Shown here in pieces: positions 43,780 through 52,878 of a stretch of DNA of 64,000 nt. Under the pieces are notes generated by a model that had not been told where the DNA came from, searched no databases, and was given only the letters and a program-made list of their open reading frames with translations. Origin of the DNA: Thalassobacillus devorans (GTDB lineage: Bacteria > Bacillota > Bacilli > Bacillales > Halobacillaceae); contig NZ_FXEH01000006.1 in assembly GCF_900176565.1 (NCBI RefSeq), positions 806,001-870,000 on the forward strand, given 5' to 3'. Position numbers and translations under genes: made by a program. The first letter of the stretch is position 1, and each line of letters opens with the position of its first letter.

Positions 43780-44415
43780 TCAATGGATATAAAAGAAAAT
43801 GGTGAAGAAGTGGAACAGGGATCCTCCTAGCACGAATAGATGCCACACCATGTGGTGAAATGGAAAACTCCGCCACACGTAAAAAATACTGCCGATCGAG
43901 TACAGCACGCCGCCGACAACAAGATAGGTTATCCCTTGTGCCGGTAACTCCGCAGTCAGCGGTCCCCAAGCAAGAATAATCAGCCACCCCATCAAAATAT
44001 AGAACAAAGTCGACAGCATGACGAACCGTTTGACAAAGAATACTTTGAAAACAATGCCCAGGATAGCAATGCCCCACACGATGCCGAACAACGTCCAGCC
44101 CAGAGTGCCTCTCAATGGAACGAGCATAATTGGAGTGTAAGTTCCAGCTATAAATAAATAGATGGCCGAGTGGTCAAAAATTTCAAAGAGATCTTTCATT
44201 TTCCCTTTTGGAAAACCATGACATAATGTGGAAGAAACATACATTAATACCATGGTCGCTCCGTAAATAGCTACGGAAACAATGTGCCACGGGTTTCCCT
44301 CCATACTGGCAAACACTAAAAGTAATATAAGCGCCGCCACACTTAATATCGCTCCGATCCCATGGGTAATTGTATTGGCTATCTCTTCCGGTTTCGTAAA
44401 GGTATGTGTTGACAT
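43780..44415 (-). CDS. Hemolysin III / PAQR-like membrane protein
   Basis: Seven-helix membrane protein of the HlyIII/YplQ family, 211 residues from ATG 44415. The conserved Ser-His pattern SSTLCHGFPK near residue 60, Asp in FDHSAIYLFIAGTYTPI near 75, and the C-terminal HHMVWHLFVLGG are the metal-binding PAQR motifs. A longer form from ATG 44457 is possible; AAGGAG is 14 nt from 44415, so the start is uncertain. No terminator precedes the array. Confidence 0.88.
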   Translation of the reverse strand: MSTHTFTKPEEIANTITHGIGAILSVAALILLLVFASMEGNPWHIVSVAIYGATMVLMYVSSTLCHGFPKGKMKDLFEIFDHSAIYLFIAGTYTPIMLVPLRGTLGWTLFGIVWGIAILGIVFKVFFVKRFVMLSTLFYILMGWLIILAWGPLTAELPAQGITYLVVGGVLYSIGSIFYVWRSFPFHHMVWHLFVLGGSLFHFFTIFFYIH

Positions 44416-44538
44416 TTTTGAATGAACATCTCCTTGTCTTCTTTCATTAACATCCATTATCTCATGTTTTATTTTTCCTGGCTAGAGAACACCCCGGCTT
44501 TAAATGGTACATAAACTGTTAAAAAGGGTGTTTTTTTT

Positions 44539-44664
44539 ATGTTTTATAAATGTCCTAAATGCTGTTTGCTTTATAGAATGCCGGGGTATTGTAAGAAATG
44601 TAATAAAATTACATTAGTCGAAATTATCATTAATGTCGATAAAGAAGCTGTCAGTGAGGAATAG
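44539..44664 (+). CDS. Small zinc-ribbon protein (41 residues)
   Basis: Product MFYKCPKCCLLYRMPGYCKK then CNKITLVEIIINVDKEAVSE. Two CxxC pairs (CPKC and CKKC, 13 residues apart) form a likely zinc ribbon. AAGGGTG precedes the ATG. It has no ORF of comparable quality on the other strand. It is divergent from hlyIII and lies before darB. I cannot assign a family. Confidence 0.55.
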   Translation: MFYKCPKCCLLYRMPGYCKKCNKITLVEIIINVDKEAVSEE

Positions 44665-44757
44665 GAGGGATCAGTCGGAAGTGCACGTTAAAAAAGTTTT
44701 CTTCCATAAAAGTCTACTCGCTTCACCGGATTATGTTAAAATAATGAAGTAGCATAT

Positions 44758-44820
44758 CCCGTGGTTCCATGTAATATCCATGAACAGTGGGAGGGAAGGC
44801 TTTGATAATAAAGCCTTTTT
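44758..44820 (+). promoter_or_regulatory. Structured leader with terminator upstream of darB
   Basis: CCCGTGGTTC pairs with GAACAGTGGG (one mismatch, two GU pairs), followed at once by the terminator hairpin AAGGCTTT / AAAGCCTTTTT. It ends about 60 nt before darB. It could be an attenuator or the end of the zinc-ribbon transcript. Confidence 0.5.
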
Positions 44821-44881
44821 GCTATGTATGGTGTTTTCCGTATGCTCCTTCGACTGCTGGATGATAAGGGAGTGTTGAAAA

Positions 44882-45349
44882 ATGATTAATGTACCAAACG
44901 ATGAGTTGCTCCACACCACAGTAAACGAACTGATGATTCCTGCTGATAAAGTCGCCCATGTTCAGGTAGGCAATCCACTCGAGCACGCTTTACTGGTCTT
45001 AGTTAAGACCGGATATTCTGCTGTTCCTGTACTGGATGCTGCATTTAAGCTGAAAGGGACAATCAGCAAAGCCGCTATCATCGAACAAACATTAGGAATC
45101 GAACAATTTGAATTTAATAAACTATCCGAGATGTGTGTCAACACGGTCATGAAAACAGATATCCCGATTCTTCACCGGGATGATTCGTTTGAAAAGGCGT
45201 TGAAATATGTCATCGATCACCCGTTTGTCTGTGTTGCAGATGAAGAAGGTTCTTTTGATGGTATTTTGACGCGCAGAGCAATTTTAAAGCAGTTGAATCG
45301 TTATTTGCATACAGAAACGCACCTCTTACGGGATAAGGTAAAGGGGTAG
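44882..45349 (+). CDS. darB: c-di-AMP-binding CBS protein DarB/CbpB (YkuL)
   Basis: 155-residue protein of two CBS domains (about residues 15-70 and 85-145), with no other domain. In B. subtilis, DarB (YkuL) binds c-di-AMP and, when free, stimulates the (p)ppGpp synthetase Rel and pyruvate carboxylase. It lies between ykuF and dapH as in B. subtilis, which supports orthology. AAGGGAGTG precedes the ATG. A structured leader with a terminator hairpin lies upstream. Confidence 0.85.
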   Translation: MINVPNDELLHTTVNELMIPADKVAHVQVGNPLEHALLVLVKTGYSAVPVLDAAFKLKGTISKAAIIEQTLGIEQFEFNKLSEMCVNTVMKTDIPILHRDDSFEKALKYVIDHPFVCVADEEGSFDGILTRRAILKQLNRYLHTETHLLRDKVKG

Positions 45350-45372
45350 AGAAAAAAGATAATATAATCAAC

Positions 45373-45413
45373 CGGGGCTCGACTCTATTAAAGAGTCAGC
45401 CCCTGTTTTATCT
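45373..45413 (+). terminator. Terminator after darB
   Basis: GGGGCTCGACTCT / AGAGTCAGCCCC, then TGTTTTATCTT. Confidence 0.82.
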
Positions 45414-45439
45414 TAAGGTGAAGAAAGTGAAGGGGATTT

Positions 45440-46945
45440 ATGGAACAGTCTGTTGTACATAAAAAAACGATTAAACGGCCGCTCGTGTTAGCATCAATTA
45501 TGCTCGCCATGTTTCTGGCAGCAATTGAAGCTACGATTGTTTCTACAGCGATGCCAAGCATCGTCGCCGATTTAGGAGGATTCAGTCTCTACAGCTGGGT
45601 ATTTTCTGCTTATCTGCTGACGAATGCTGCGACGGTGCTGATATTCGGTAAACTCTCAGACATCTTTGGAAGAAAGCCGATATTTTTAATTGGAATATCG
45701 GTATTTTTAATTGGTTCGACATTAAGCGGGTTTGCTGTTTCTATGGAAATGCTCATTTTCACCAGGCTCATCCAGGGATTAGGGGCCGGGGCATTGATGC
45801 CGATTGCCACGACAATTGTCGGCGATATTTATACGAAAGAAGAGCGGGCCAATATTCAAGGCTACCTATCAAGCGTCTGGGGAATTTCGGCTGTAACCGG
45901 CCCGGCACTCGGCGGCTTTTTTGTTGATGTGTTGAGCTGGCCCTATGTATTCTGGATGAATATCCCGTTAGGAGTGCTGGCGATGGCGGGAATTATCCTT
46001 TTCTTTCATGAGGAACTGGATAAGACAGACAGGAAAATCGACTACGGCGGTGCATTTTTCATGTTCATTGCTGTCAGTGCTCTCATGCTGATTCTGGTGG
46101 AAGGCGGGGTCAGGATTGACTGGAATTCACAGTTGATGCTCTTACTTGCCAGTCTATCATCTATCGGATTCGTCCTTTTTTTCTTCCAGGAGAAAAGGGT
46201 AAGCGCACCGATGATGCCATTTGAAATTTGGAAGCATCGCTCAATATCCATTGCCAATATCACCTCATTGACCACAGGAATGATCCTGATCGGTGTATCC
46301 AGTTACTTGCCGGCATTCGTTCAGGGTGTGATGGAGAAGCCTGCGATTGTCGCCGGTTTCACGTTAACCACGATGTCGATTGGCTGGCCTATCTCATCTG
46401 CTCTTGCAGGAAGATTGCTGCTTCGGATCGGATTTCGGTCCACCTCATTCATTGGTGGTATTTCTTTAATTATCGGGGGCATCTTCTTCTTTTTGTTATC
46501 TCCGGAAAAAGGTCCGGTTTGGGCAGCGACAGGCTCGTTTTTCATCGGTGTCGGCATGGGGCTTTCGACGACTTCCTTCATTGTCTCGATTCAAAGTACG
46601 GTAGATTGGAAAACAAGGGGGATCGCTACAGCGTCCAACATGTTCATGCGTTCCCTGGGGAGTGCGGTGGGCGCAGCTTTGCTCGGAGGCATGCTCAACA
46701 GCAGAATTCAGACAGCCATTGCTCAAGCGGACCTCGGCAAGGAGTTGACCGTCGACTCTACCAACCTGCTCCTGGATGCGGAAAAAAGGGAGAGTCTTTC
46801 CCCCGGTGCCCTTGAAGTGCTACAGGACGCCTTAACCTCCGGGCTTCATCTTGTCTATCTCGGTATATTGGTTCTGGCGATCATCAGTCTTTTTTTGATC
46901 AGTTTGTTGCCAAAAGGGGACAAAAGCAACGTGACGAAAAAATAA
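45440..46945 (+). CDS. DHA2-family MFS multidrug efflux transporter
   Basis: 501-residue membrane protein with 14 predicted helices, the EmrB/QacA (DHA2) class of proton-driven drug exporters. Motif A is GKLSDIFGRKPIF near residue 75, and motif C is SSVWGISAVTGPALGGFF near residue 155. The Asp/Glu of helix 1 lies in LAAIEATIVSTAMPSI. AAGTGAAGGGG precedes the ATG. It takes the place where B. subtilis has other genes between ykuL and dapH. The drug range is unknown. Confidence 0.9.
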   Translation: MEQSVVHKKTIKRPLVLASIMLAMFLAAIEATIVSTAMPSIVADLGGFSLYSWVFSAYLLTNAATVLIFGKLSDIFGRKPIFLIGISVFLIGSTLSGFAVSMEMLIFTRLIQGLGAGALMPIATTIVGDIYTKEERANIQGYLSSVWGISAVTGPALGGFFVDVLSWPYVFWMNIPLGVLAMAGIILFFHEELDKTDRKIDYGGAFFMFIAVSALMLILVEGGVRIDWNSQLMLLLASLSSIGFVLFFFQEKRVSAPMMPFEIWKHRSISIANITSLTTGMILIGVSSYLPAFVQGVMEKPAIVAGFTLTTMSIGWPISSALAGRLLLRIGFRSTSFIGGISLIIGGIFFFLLSPEKGPVWAATGSFFIGVGMGLSTTSFIVSIQSTVDWKTRGIATASNMFMRSLGSAVGAALLGGMLNSRIQTAIAQADLGKELTVDSTNLLLDAEKRESLSPGALEVLQDALTSGLHLVYLGILVLAIISLFLISLLPKGDKSNVTKK

Positions 46946-46951
46946 AGAAAC

Positions 46952-46982
46952 AAGTGAAATTCTTGTCACAAACATTTCACTT
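46952..46982. repeat. Inverted repeat between MFS gene and dapH
   Basis: AAGTGAAAT / ATTTCACTT with a 13-nt loop. It may be a weak terminator of the MFS gene or an operator for dapH; no T tract of note. Confidence 0.4.
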
Positions 46983-47034
46983 TGATAAAGTAAATGAAGC
47001 AGTACGTTACATACCATGAAGGAGGAATTGACAC

Positions 47035-47754
47035 ATGAAACAAATGGATGCAAACGAAATTATTTCGTTTATTTCGAATAGCACCAAGTCAACACCAGTC
47101 AAAGTTTACCTGAAAGGGGAAAACTTGAAGAGTATCGACTTCGGTGAGAACGTTCAGGATTTTGTCGAAGAAAAAAGCGGTGTACTTTTCGGTGAATGGA
47201 AAGACGTTGAACAGCTGCTTGATAATAATAAAGATGCGATTGCGGATTACGTAGTAGAAAACGACCGCAGAAACTCTGCAATTCCATTGCTTGACTTGAA
47301 GGGCATCAACGCTCGTATCGAGCCAGGCGCTGTCATCCGCGACCAGGTGGAAATCGGCGATGGCTGTGTCATTATGATGGGTTCGATGATCAACATCGGT
47401 TCTGTTGTTGGTGAAGGTACGATGATCGATATGAACGTAGTACTAGGTGGACGCGCAACGGTCGGCAAAAACTGCCACATCGGAGCAGGCGCGGTACTTG
47501 CAGGAGTTATCGAGCCGCCATCTGCCAGCCCGGTAGTAATTGAAGATGGTGTCGTAATCGGCGCCAACGCAGTAGTACTGGAAGGTGTCACGGTCGGTGA
47601 AGGTTCTGTTGTAGCAGCAGGATCCATCGTTACAGAAGATGTCCCTCCAAATACACTGGTTGCCGGTACACCAGCGAAAAAAATCAAAGATATCGACGAT
47701 CAGACGAAATCCAAGACAGAAATCAAACAGGAACTACGCAAACTGGATAACTGA
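47035..47754 (+). CDS. dapH: Tetrahydrodipicolinate N-acetyltransferase DapH
   Basis: Acetylates tetrahydrodipicolinate, opening the acetylase branch of lysine/diaminopimelate synthesis. The 239-residue protein has an N-terminal DapH domain (about residues 1-85), then a left-handed beta-helix of hexapeptide repeats (for example [20 protein letters not shown]). It ends with [20 protein letters not shown] precedes the ATG. PatA and DapL, the next enzymes, are also in the window. Confidence 0.95.
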   Translation: MKQMDANEIISFISNSTKSTPVKVYLKGENLKSIDFGENVQDFVEEKSGVLFGEWKDVEQLLDNNKDAIADYVVENDRRNSAIPLLDLKGINARIEPGAVIRDQVEIGDGCVIMMGSMINIGSVVGEGTMIDMNVVLGGRATVGKNCHIGAGAVLAGVIEPPSASPVVIEDGVVIGANAVVLEGVTVGEGSVVAAGSIVTEDVPPNTLVAGTPAKKIKDIDDQTKSKTEIKQELRKLDN

Positions 47755-47763
47755 TCAACCCTT

Positions 47764-47791
47764 AAGGCCTTGCACATCGCAGGGCCTTTTC
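47764..47791 (+). terminator. Terminator between dapH and dapL
   Basis: AAGGCCTTGC / GCAGGGCCTTTTCT. Together with repeat A8 it separates dapL from dapH. Confidence 0.75.
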
Positions 47792-47872
47792 TATAAGAAT
47801 TATTGCATCCGTTTTCCTTTAATAGAAGACTCAGTTTCGAGATAATTTGTTTCCGTTACGGTAGTAACGGTA

Positions 47873-47998
47873 GGGAGGTCCGGGAAATCACTCGCTTTCC
47901 ATGGGCGTACGGTGAGCTTCCTCGGGCTAAAGCCCTGCGGGATCTCACCTTGTACTATTATCCCATTGGAGTCTCGCAATTTCCCGGGCCTCCTTGCG
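47873..47998. repeat. Dispersed repeat family A, copy A8, between dapH and dapL
   Basis: Arms CCGGGAAAT / ATTTCCCGG enclose CACTCGCTTTCCATGGGCG ... CCTGCGGGATCTCA ... CATTGGAGTCTCG. It divides a gene pair that is normally a tight operon. Confidence 0.82.
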
Positions 47999-48060
47999 TT
48001 TATGGGAAAAACGGAAACATTTATATGTTTAGCAGATCCTAAAGGAAAGAGGTGGGCGGG

Positions 48061-49179
48061 TTGGATAAAAACCAGCTTCAAATAATTAGAAGAGACTTGC
48101 ATCAGATCCCGGAGCTTGGCTTCCAGGAATACAAAACACAACAGTATCTCTTAGATGAGATTGGAAGAATGCCGCAGGAACATATCGAAATCAAAACATG
48201 GCGGACAGGAATTTTAGTTTTTGTAAAAGGCGAGAAGCCATCAAAAACGATTGGCTACCGGGCCGATATTGACGGATTGCCTATTACGGAAGAAACCGGG
48301 TATGATTTTCAATCCCGACATGAAGGCAGCATGCATGCCTGCGGTCATGACTTCCATATGACTATCGCATTGGGGTCATTAAGACGGCTTGCTGAAAAAC
48401 CGGCAGCTGACAACACATTGTTTATTTTTCAGCCGGCAGAGGAAGGACCAGGCGGTGCCGAGCCGCTTTTGAATAGTAAAGAATTTCAAGCGTGGCGTCC
48501 TGATGTCATTTTTGCTCTTCATATTGCACCAGATCTGCCGGTCGGGACCGTTTCCTCCAGAGAAGGCCTGCTGTTTGCTAACACGAGCGAGTTGTTTATT
48601 GATTTGAAAGGGAAGGGTGGACATGCCGCTTATCCACATCAGACGCATGATATGGTAGTGGCTGCCAGCTATTTTGTCACGCAGCTGCAGCAAATCGTTG
48701 CCCGACGTGTCGATCCGTTGGATAGTGCAGTCGTCACAATTGGCAAAATTACTGGTGGAACGGTCCAGAATGTAATTGCAGAACACGCCCGCCTGGAGGG
48801 GACCATCCGGGCAATGTCCCCGGAAGCGATGAAAAAAGTAAAGGCGAATATTGAACGGCTGGCAGAAGGACTTGAAATCGGCCATGAATGTACCGCTTCG
48901 ATTGATTATGGAGCTAATTATTATCAGGTGTACAATAACGGCAGCCATGTGGATGCTTTCCGGCAGATTTCCGAAAAAGTGGATGGTGTCACGTTCCAGG
49001 AGGCACCTCCAGCGATGACTGGGGAGGACTTCGGTTATATGCTGAAAGAGATTCCCGGGTTTATGTTCTGGCTTGGAGTGGAATCTGAATATGGACTTCA
49101 TCACGCAAAACTTACACCGGATGAACGAGCATTAGCTGTTGGGGTGGACATAGTGGAAGCTGTCACCCGAAACTGGTAA
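48061..49179 (+). CDS. dapL: N-acetyldiaminopimelate deacetylase DapL
   Basis: M20-family metallo-amidohydrolase releasing acetate from N-acetyl-LL-diaminopimelate. 372 residues. The Cys-His metal motif is [10 protein letters not shown] near residue 95, the dimer-domain motif [14 protein letters not shown] near 185, and the acidic cluster PAEEGPGG near 128. TTG 48061 follows AGAGGTGG; a GTG at 48052 is within that site. It follows dapH after a terminator and repeat. Confidence 0.9.
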   Translation: MDKNQLQIIRRDLHQIPELGFQEYKTQQYLLDEIGRMPQEHIEIKTWRTGILVFVKGEKPSKTIGYRADIDGLPITEETGYDFQSRHEGSMHACGHDFHMTIALGSLRRLAEKPAADNTLFIFQPAEEGPGGAEPLLNSKEFQAWRPDVIFALHIAPDLPVGTVSSREGLLFANTSELFIDLKGKGGHAAYPHQTHDMVVAASYFVTQLQQIVARRVDPLDSAVVTIGKITGGTVQNVIAEHARLEGTIRAMSPEAMKKVKANIERLAEGLEIGHECTASIDYGANYYQVYNNGSHVDAFRQISEKVDGVTFQEAPPAMTGEDFGYMLKEIPGFMFWLGVESEYGLHHAKLTPDERALAVGVDIVEAVTRNW

Positions 49180-49216
49180 GCATGGTTATCTGCATACCTC
49201 CTTTAACGTTGGTAAC

Positions 49217-49242
49217 AATAGGGACGTAGACCTTACCCTATT
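49217..49242 (+). promoter_or_regulatory. Hairpin abutting the ykuS ribosome binding site
   Basis: AATAGGG / CCCTATT ends 1 nt before AAGGAGG of ykuS. It could influence ribosome access or protect the mRNA 5' end; no T tract. Confidence 0.4.
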
Positions 49243-49258
49243 CAAGGAGGAATAAGAA

Positions 49259-49501
49259 ATGAGAAAAATTGCAGTAGAGGAAAGTTTGACAGATATTAGT
49301 TCCGCTTTACAGGAAAAAGGGTATGATATAGTAACCCTTCGAAATGAACAGGATGCACAAGGATGCGACTGCTGTGTCATTTCCGGTCAGGATAAAGATG
49401 TGATGGGAATGGCGGACGCACAAACAGAGCAGTCAGTCATCAATGCCCATGGTGCGACAGCGGAAGAAGTCTGTCAGCAAGTGGAGCAGCGGATGCGATA
49501 A
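49259..49501 (+). CDS. ykuS: UPF0180 protein YkuS
   Basis: 80-residue protein ([20 protein letters not shown] ... [19 protein letters not shown]). This is the UPF0180 pattern and it lies after dapL, as in B. subtilis. AAGGAGGAA precedes the ATG. Function unknown; the CDCC cluster may bind metal. Confidence 0.9.
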   Translation: MRKIAVEESLTDISSALQEKGYDIVTLRNEQDAQGCDCCVISGQDKDVMGMADAQTEQSVINAHGATAEEVCQQVEQRMR

Positions 49502-49550
49502 GCAAATGGGGCGCATTGCCCCGATACATAGTCGTTAGAGGAGAGATTGG

Positions 49551-50834
49551 ATGGAAACCACATTTAAGCTTTTGGCAGTAGCCTTGCTGATCGTATTGAC
49601 GGCTTTTTTTGTAGCGAGTGAATTCGCTATCGTCAAGGTACGGAAAACAAAAATGGAAGCAAGGGCTGAAGCAGGGGATAAAAAAGCGAAGAGTGTATTA
49701 CGGCTGACAAATAACCTGGATTATTACCTATCTGCCTGTCAGCTGGGAATCACAATTACCGCATTGGGATTAGGCTGGCTCGGTGAACCGACCCTTGAGG
49801 TGCTCCTCCACCCGTTATTGGAAGGATTTGAGCTGCCGAGTGCTGTCAGTCATACCATCTCATTCGGAATCGCCTTTTTTGTCATCACCTTTTTACATGT
49901 GGTTTTAGGAGAACTAGCCCCAAAGACAGTAGCCATCCAAAAAGCAGAAGCAATCACGCTGCTGTTGGCAAAGCCGCTGATATTATACAGCAAGCTAATG
50001 TATCCGTTGATCTGGCTTCTGAACGGGTCTGCCAATATCCTGGTTCGTATGTTCGGACTTCATGCTGCCAATGAATCCGAAGAGGTGCACTCCGAAGAAG
50101 AATTGCGCCACATATTATCAGAAAGTTATCAAAAAGGGGAAATTAACCGATCGGAATTCACCTACGTGGACCGTATTTTTGAATTCGATAACCGGACAGC
50201 AAAGGAAATCATGATTCCCCGTACGGAAATGGCTGTTATCGATATCAACGATTCAGTTAAAGCGATCAGTCGTTATATCCAGCAAGAACGGTTTACGAGA
50301 TATCCAGTGATTGACGGTGATAAAGACCATATCCTGGGTGTCATTCATTTGAAGGAATTATTTTATAATGATTTCGAAGACCTGGATACGTTAGAGCCTT
50401 TCATCCGCCCGGGATTCAAAGTATTTGAAAATATCCCGATCCATGACTTGCTGGTCCGGATGCAAAAAGAACGGACGCATATGGCTGTCCTGATCGATGA
50501 ATATGGAGGGACATCCGGGATTGTAACCATTGAAGATATTATTGAAGAAATCGTAGGGGAGATCCGCGACGAATTTGACCACGAAGAAGAGCGGGCGATC
50601 AAACGTCTGAAAAACGGCCACTTCCTTGTGGAAGGGAAAGTCTCGATTCAGGATATGAATGAATATTTTGATTTGGATCTTGAGAATGAAGATTACGACA
50701 CGATTGCTGGCTTTATTTATACAAATGATATCGATGCTTCAGAAGGGACAGAGGTCACCTTCCGGAATCATCATTTTAAAATCGTTGATATGATTGATGG
50801 GCAAATTAGAAAAGTAGAGGTATGGGAAGAATAA
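49551..50834 (+). CDS. CNNM/HlyC-CorC family transporter-like protein
   Basis: 427-residue membrane protein. An N-terminal DUF21 domain of three to four helices (to about residue 170) is followed by paired CBS domains (about 205-330, with PRTEMAVIDINDS and EYGGTSGIVTIEDIIEEIVG) and a C-terminal CorC_HlyC domain. Relatives act in Mg2+ export or Mg2+ and Co2+ resistance. AGAGGAGAG precedes the ATG. It is monocistronic. Confidence 0.9.
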   Translation: METTFKLLAVALLIVLTAFFVASEFAIVKVRKTKMEARAEAGDKKAKSVLRLTNNLDYYLSACQLGITITALGLGWLGEPTLEVLLHPLLEGFELPSAVSHTISFGIAFFVITFLHVVLGELAPKTVAIQKAEAITLLLAKPLILYSKLMYPLIWLLNGSANILVRMFGLHAANESEEVHSEEELRHILSESYQKGEINRSEFTYVDRIFEFDNRTAKEIMIPRTEMAVIDINDSVKAISRYIQQERFTRYPVIDGDKDHILGVIHLKELFYNDFEDLDTLEPFIRPGFKVFENIPIHDLLVRMQKERTHMAVLIDEYGGTSGIVTIEDIIEEIVGEIRDEFDHEEERAIKRLKNGHFLVEGKVSIQDMNEYFDLDLENEDYDTIAGFIYTNDIDASEGTEVTFRNHHFKIVDMIDGQIRKVEVWEE

Positions 50835-50870
50835 AAATCCCGGGCGCAGATGCCCGGGATAATTTTTTTA
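50834..50870. terminator. Terminator after CNNM gene
   Basis: AAAATCCCGGGC / GCCCGGGATAATTTTTTT. The minus strand also has a TTTTT tract, so it can work in both directions. Confidence 0.85.
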
Positions 50871-50886
50871 GGAATTAACTTTTTAA

Positions 50887-51036
50887 GAGACAGATTCGGC
50901 TTATATGAGAATTTACCTCCGTTTGTGATTCCGTCGGGTTCATTAATGAGAAAATATTTCGATTTTGAGAGACAAATTCGTGATTTAATGAGACAAAAAC
51001 GAAAATTTTCGAGACAAACTACCCATATACGAGACA
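50887..51036 (-). repeat. Phased 8-unit array 3 (GTCTC type, minus orientation)
   Basis: GAGAC-type motifs on the plus strand begin at 50887, 50907, 50927, 50948, 50969, 50990, 51011 and 51031. Read on the minus strand the steps are 20,21,21,21,21,20,20, identical to array 1. Best units read GTCTCATTAAATC and GTCTCGAAAATTTTC. The third unit is degenerate (TGAT). The array lies between the CNNM terminator and the mscS stop codon. Confidence 0.85.
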
Positions 51037-51053
51037 GCCGGTCCAGGGGGCCG

Positions 51054-51908
51054 TTAAGCTTCGGCGTTATCCTTCTTTTCTATATACACCTGGTGCGGGA
51101 ACGGGATTTCAATGCCCGCAGCATCAAGCGCTTCTTTCATCGCCTTGCGTAAATCTCTTTCGACGCCCCATTGTTCCATGTTTGTGGTTTTGCCAAGAAT
51201 TCGTAAGACGACATCGGAGGAACCAAGTGTTTGAACGCCAAGGACATCTGGTCCTTCTTTGATTCGTTCATCGTTGGCTGCAAAATCATCACAGACGCGC
51301 TGAAGAACAGCGACGGCTTCCTCGATATTTTCATCATAAGCGATGCCGATGTCGATCATCGCGCGCATGTTGCCGCGAGAGTGGTTGCTGACACCTGAGA
51401 TTTCCCGGTTGGGGATATAATGAAGAGTTCCATCAAAGCCGCGCAGCTTAGTCGTCCGCAGGCCAACTTCTTCCACCACTCCGTCATAACCTGCTGCGGT
51501 CACGTAATCATCTACATCTACCTGTCGCTCAATCAAAATGAAAAAACCGGTAACGATGTCACTGACAAGGCCTTGAGCGCCAAAACCAATGGCGAGACCG
51601 ACAATACCAGCACCCGCAAGTAATGGTCCGATCGGAATGCCGACCATCTCAAGCAGCATCACCACAAAAACGAACATCATAATGTAGGAAAACAAATTGA
51701 TCGAAAGACGTTCCAGCGTTTTCGTGCGTGGCTCCGGAATTTTCCGATGCCTGCTGATCCGGTTGATGGCACCACTGATCGCTTTGCGGCCAATCGGTGC
51801 TATAATTGCGAATGCTATGAGAAGCACCAGGATTTTTAATCCTACTGTAATCAATAGCTCTGTGATTTCCGTTAAATTGATTTGGAAACCATCCTCAAAC
51901 AAATTCAT
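51054..51908 (-). CDS. ykuT: Small-conductance mechanosensitive channel (YkuT)
   Basis: 284-residue MscS-family channel releasing solutes on hypo-osmotic shock. Three N-terminal helices are followed by the pore helix GLAIGFGAQGLVSDIVTGFF near residue 100. A cytoplasmic beta and alpha-beta vestibule includes TTKLRGFDGTLHYIPNREIS. Its position before ykuU-ykuV matches B. subtilis. No terminator occurs before array 3. Confidence 0.93.
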   Translation of the reverse strand: MNLFEDGFQINLTEITELLITVGLKILVLLIAFAIIAPIGRKAISGAINRISRHRKIPEPRTKTLERLSINLFSYIMMFVFVVMLLEMVGIPIGPLLAGAGIVGLAIGFGAQGLVSDIVTGFFILIERQVDVDDYVTAAGYDGVVEEVGLRTTKLRGFDGTLHYIPNREISGVSNHSRGNMRAMIDIGIAYDENIEEAVAVLQRVCDDFAANDERIKEGPDVLGVQTLGSSDVVLRILGKTTNMEQWGVERDLRKAMKEALDAAGIEIPFPHQVYIEKKDNAEA

Positions 51909-52152
51909 GTGAACAACTCCTTAATTTCATACCATGCTATGTAATAGAATAGCGGATTTTGTAATAATTTATCAAATCAAACGGTTGATTCGCTAATAAC
52001 CGGGATAGAAAAGGTTTTTACCGGATGTAAAGCCTATCATTTTACATTCATCAATCATTATTGTTTAATGAGAATGTGTAAGGGTTATATTATTAGGGCA
52101 TGCTTGATTATGGAAGTCGAAGAAGCCAGATTAAATTTATTATAATTTAATA

Positions 52153-52181
52153 TTGACTTTAAACAAGCTGCTCGTTATAAT
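52153..52181 (+). promoter_or_regulatory. SigA promoter of ykuU
   Basis: TTGACT, 17-nt spacer, TATAAT. The AT-rich block just upstream (TTATTATAATTTAATATT) is only loosely PerR-like and is not claimed as an operator. Confidence 0.8.
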
Positions 52182-52233
52182 AGGACTTGTGAGTGATTAC
52201 AACAACTAATTCAATATTTTTGGAGGGATTTTC

Positions 52234-52776
52234 ATGGCAGAACGTATGGTAGCAAAACAAGCTCCACGCTTCGAAATGGACGCAGTACTTCCGAACAAAG
52301 AATTCGGAAAAGTATCTTTGGAAGAAAACATGAAAAACGACAAATGGACAGTGCTATTCTTCTATCCAATGGACTTCACTTTCGTATGTCCGACAGAAAT
52401 CACTGCACTTTCCGATCGTTACGATGAATTCGAAGATTTGGATGCAGAGGTAGTTGGAGTATCTACAGATACTATCCACACACACTTGGCATGGATCAAC
52501 ACTTCCCGTGATGACAATGGCCTAGGCGATCTTGCTTACCCATTGGCTGCTGACACGAACCATAAAGTCTCTGAAGACTTTGGTGTACTAATTGAAGATG
52601 AAGGTGTTGCACTTCGCGGCCTATTCATCATCAGCCCGGAAGGCGAATTGATGTATCAAGTAGTTAACCACAACAACATCGGTCGTGACGTTGATGAAAC
52701 ACTACGTGTACTTCAAGCACTTCAAACTGGCGGACTTTGCCCTGCAAACTGGAAGCCAGGTCAAGAGACTCTATAA
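52234..52776 (+). CDS. ykuU: 2-Cys peroxiredoxin YkuU
   Basis: Thiol peroxidase of the AhpC/Prx1 group, 180 residues. The peroxidatic Cys52 is in FTFVCPTEI, and the resolving Cys169 is in GGLCPANWKPG, both present. TTTGGAGGGA precedes the ATG and a consensus SigA promoter lies upstream. The codon usage is strongly biased towards common codons, consistent with high expression. Followed by ykuV after a partial terminator. Confidence 0.95.
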   Translation: MAERMVAKQAPRFEMDAVLPNKEFGKVSLEENMKNDKWTVLFFYPMDFTFVCPTEITALSDRYDEFEDLDAEVVGVSTDTIHTHLAWINTSRDDNGLGDLAYPLAADTNHKVSEDFGVLIEDEGVALRGLFIISPEGELMYQVVNHNNIGRDVDETLRVLQALQTGGLCPANWKPGQETL

Positions 52777-52805
52777 TAGGGGTCATAAAAGGACAAGCTA
52801 TTCAC

Positions 52806-52838
52806 AAGGGTCTAACTTCATGTTAGGCCCTTTTATAT
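52806..52838 (+). terminator. Terminator between ykuU and ykuV
   Basis: AAGGGTCTAAC / GTTAGGCCCTTTTATAT. Confidence 0.8.
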
Positions 52839-52878
52839 CTAAATAATCGAACTGTACCTTTTTTAAGGAGGAATTAAC

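Noticed and set aside
52135-52160. PerR operator upstream of ykuU
   Set aside because: TTATAATTTAATATT does not keep the 7-1-7 palindrome of a PerR box.
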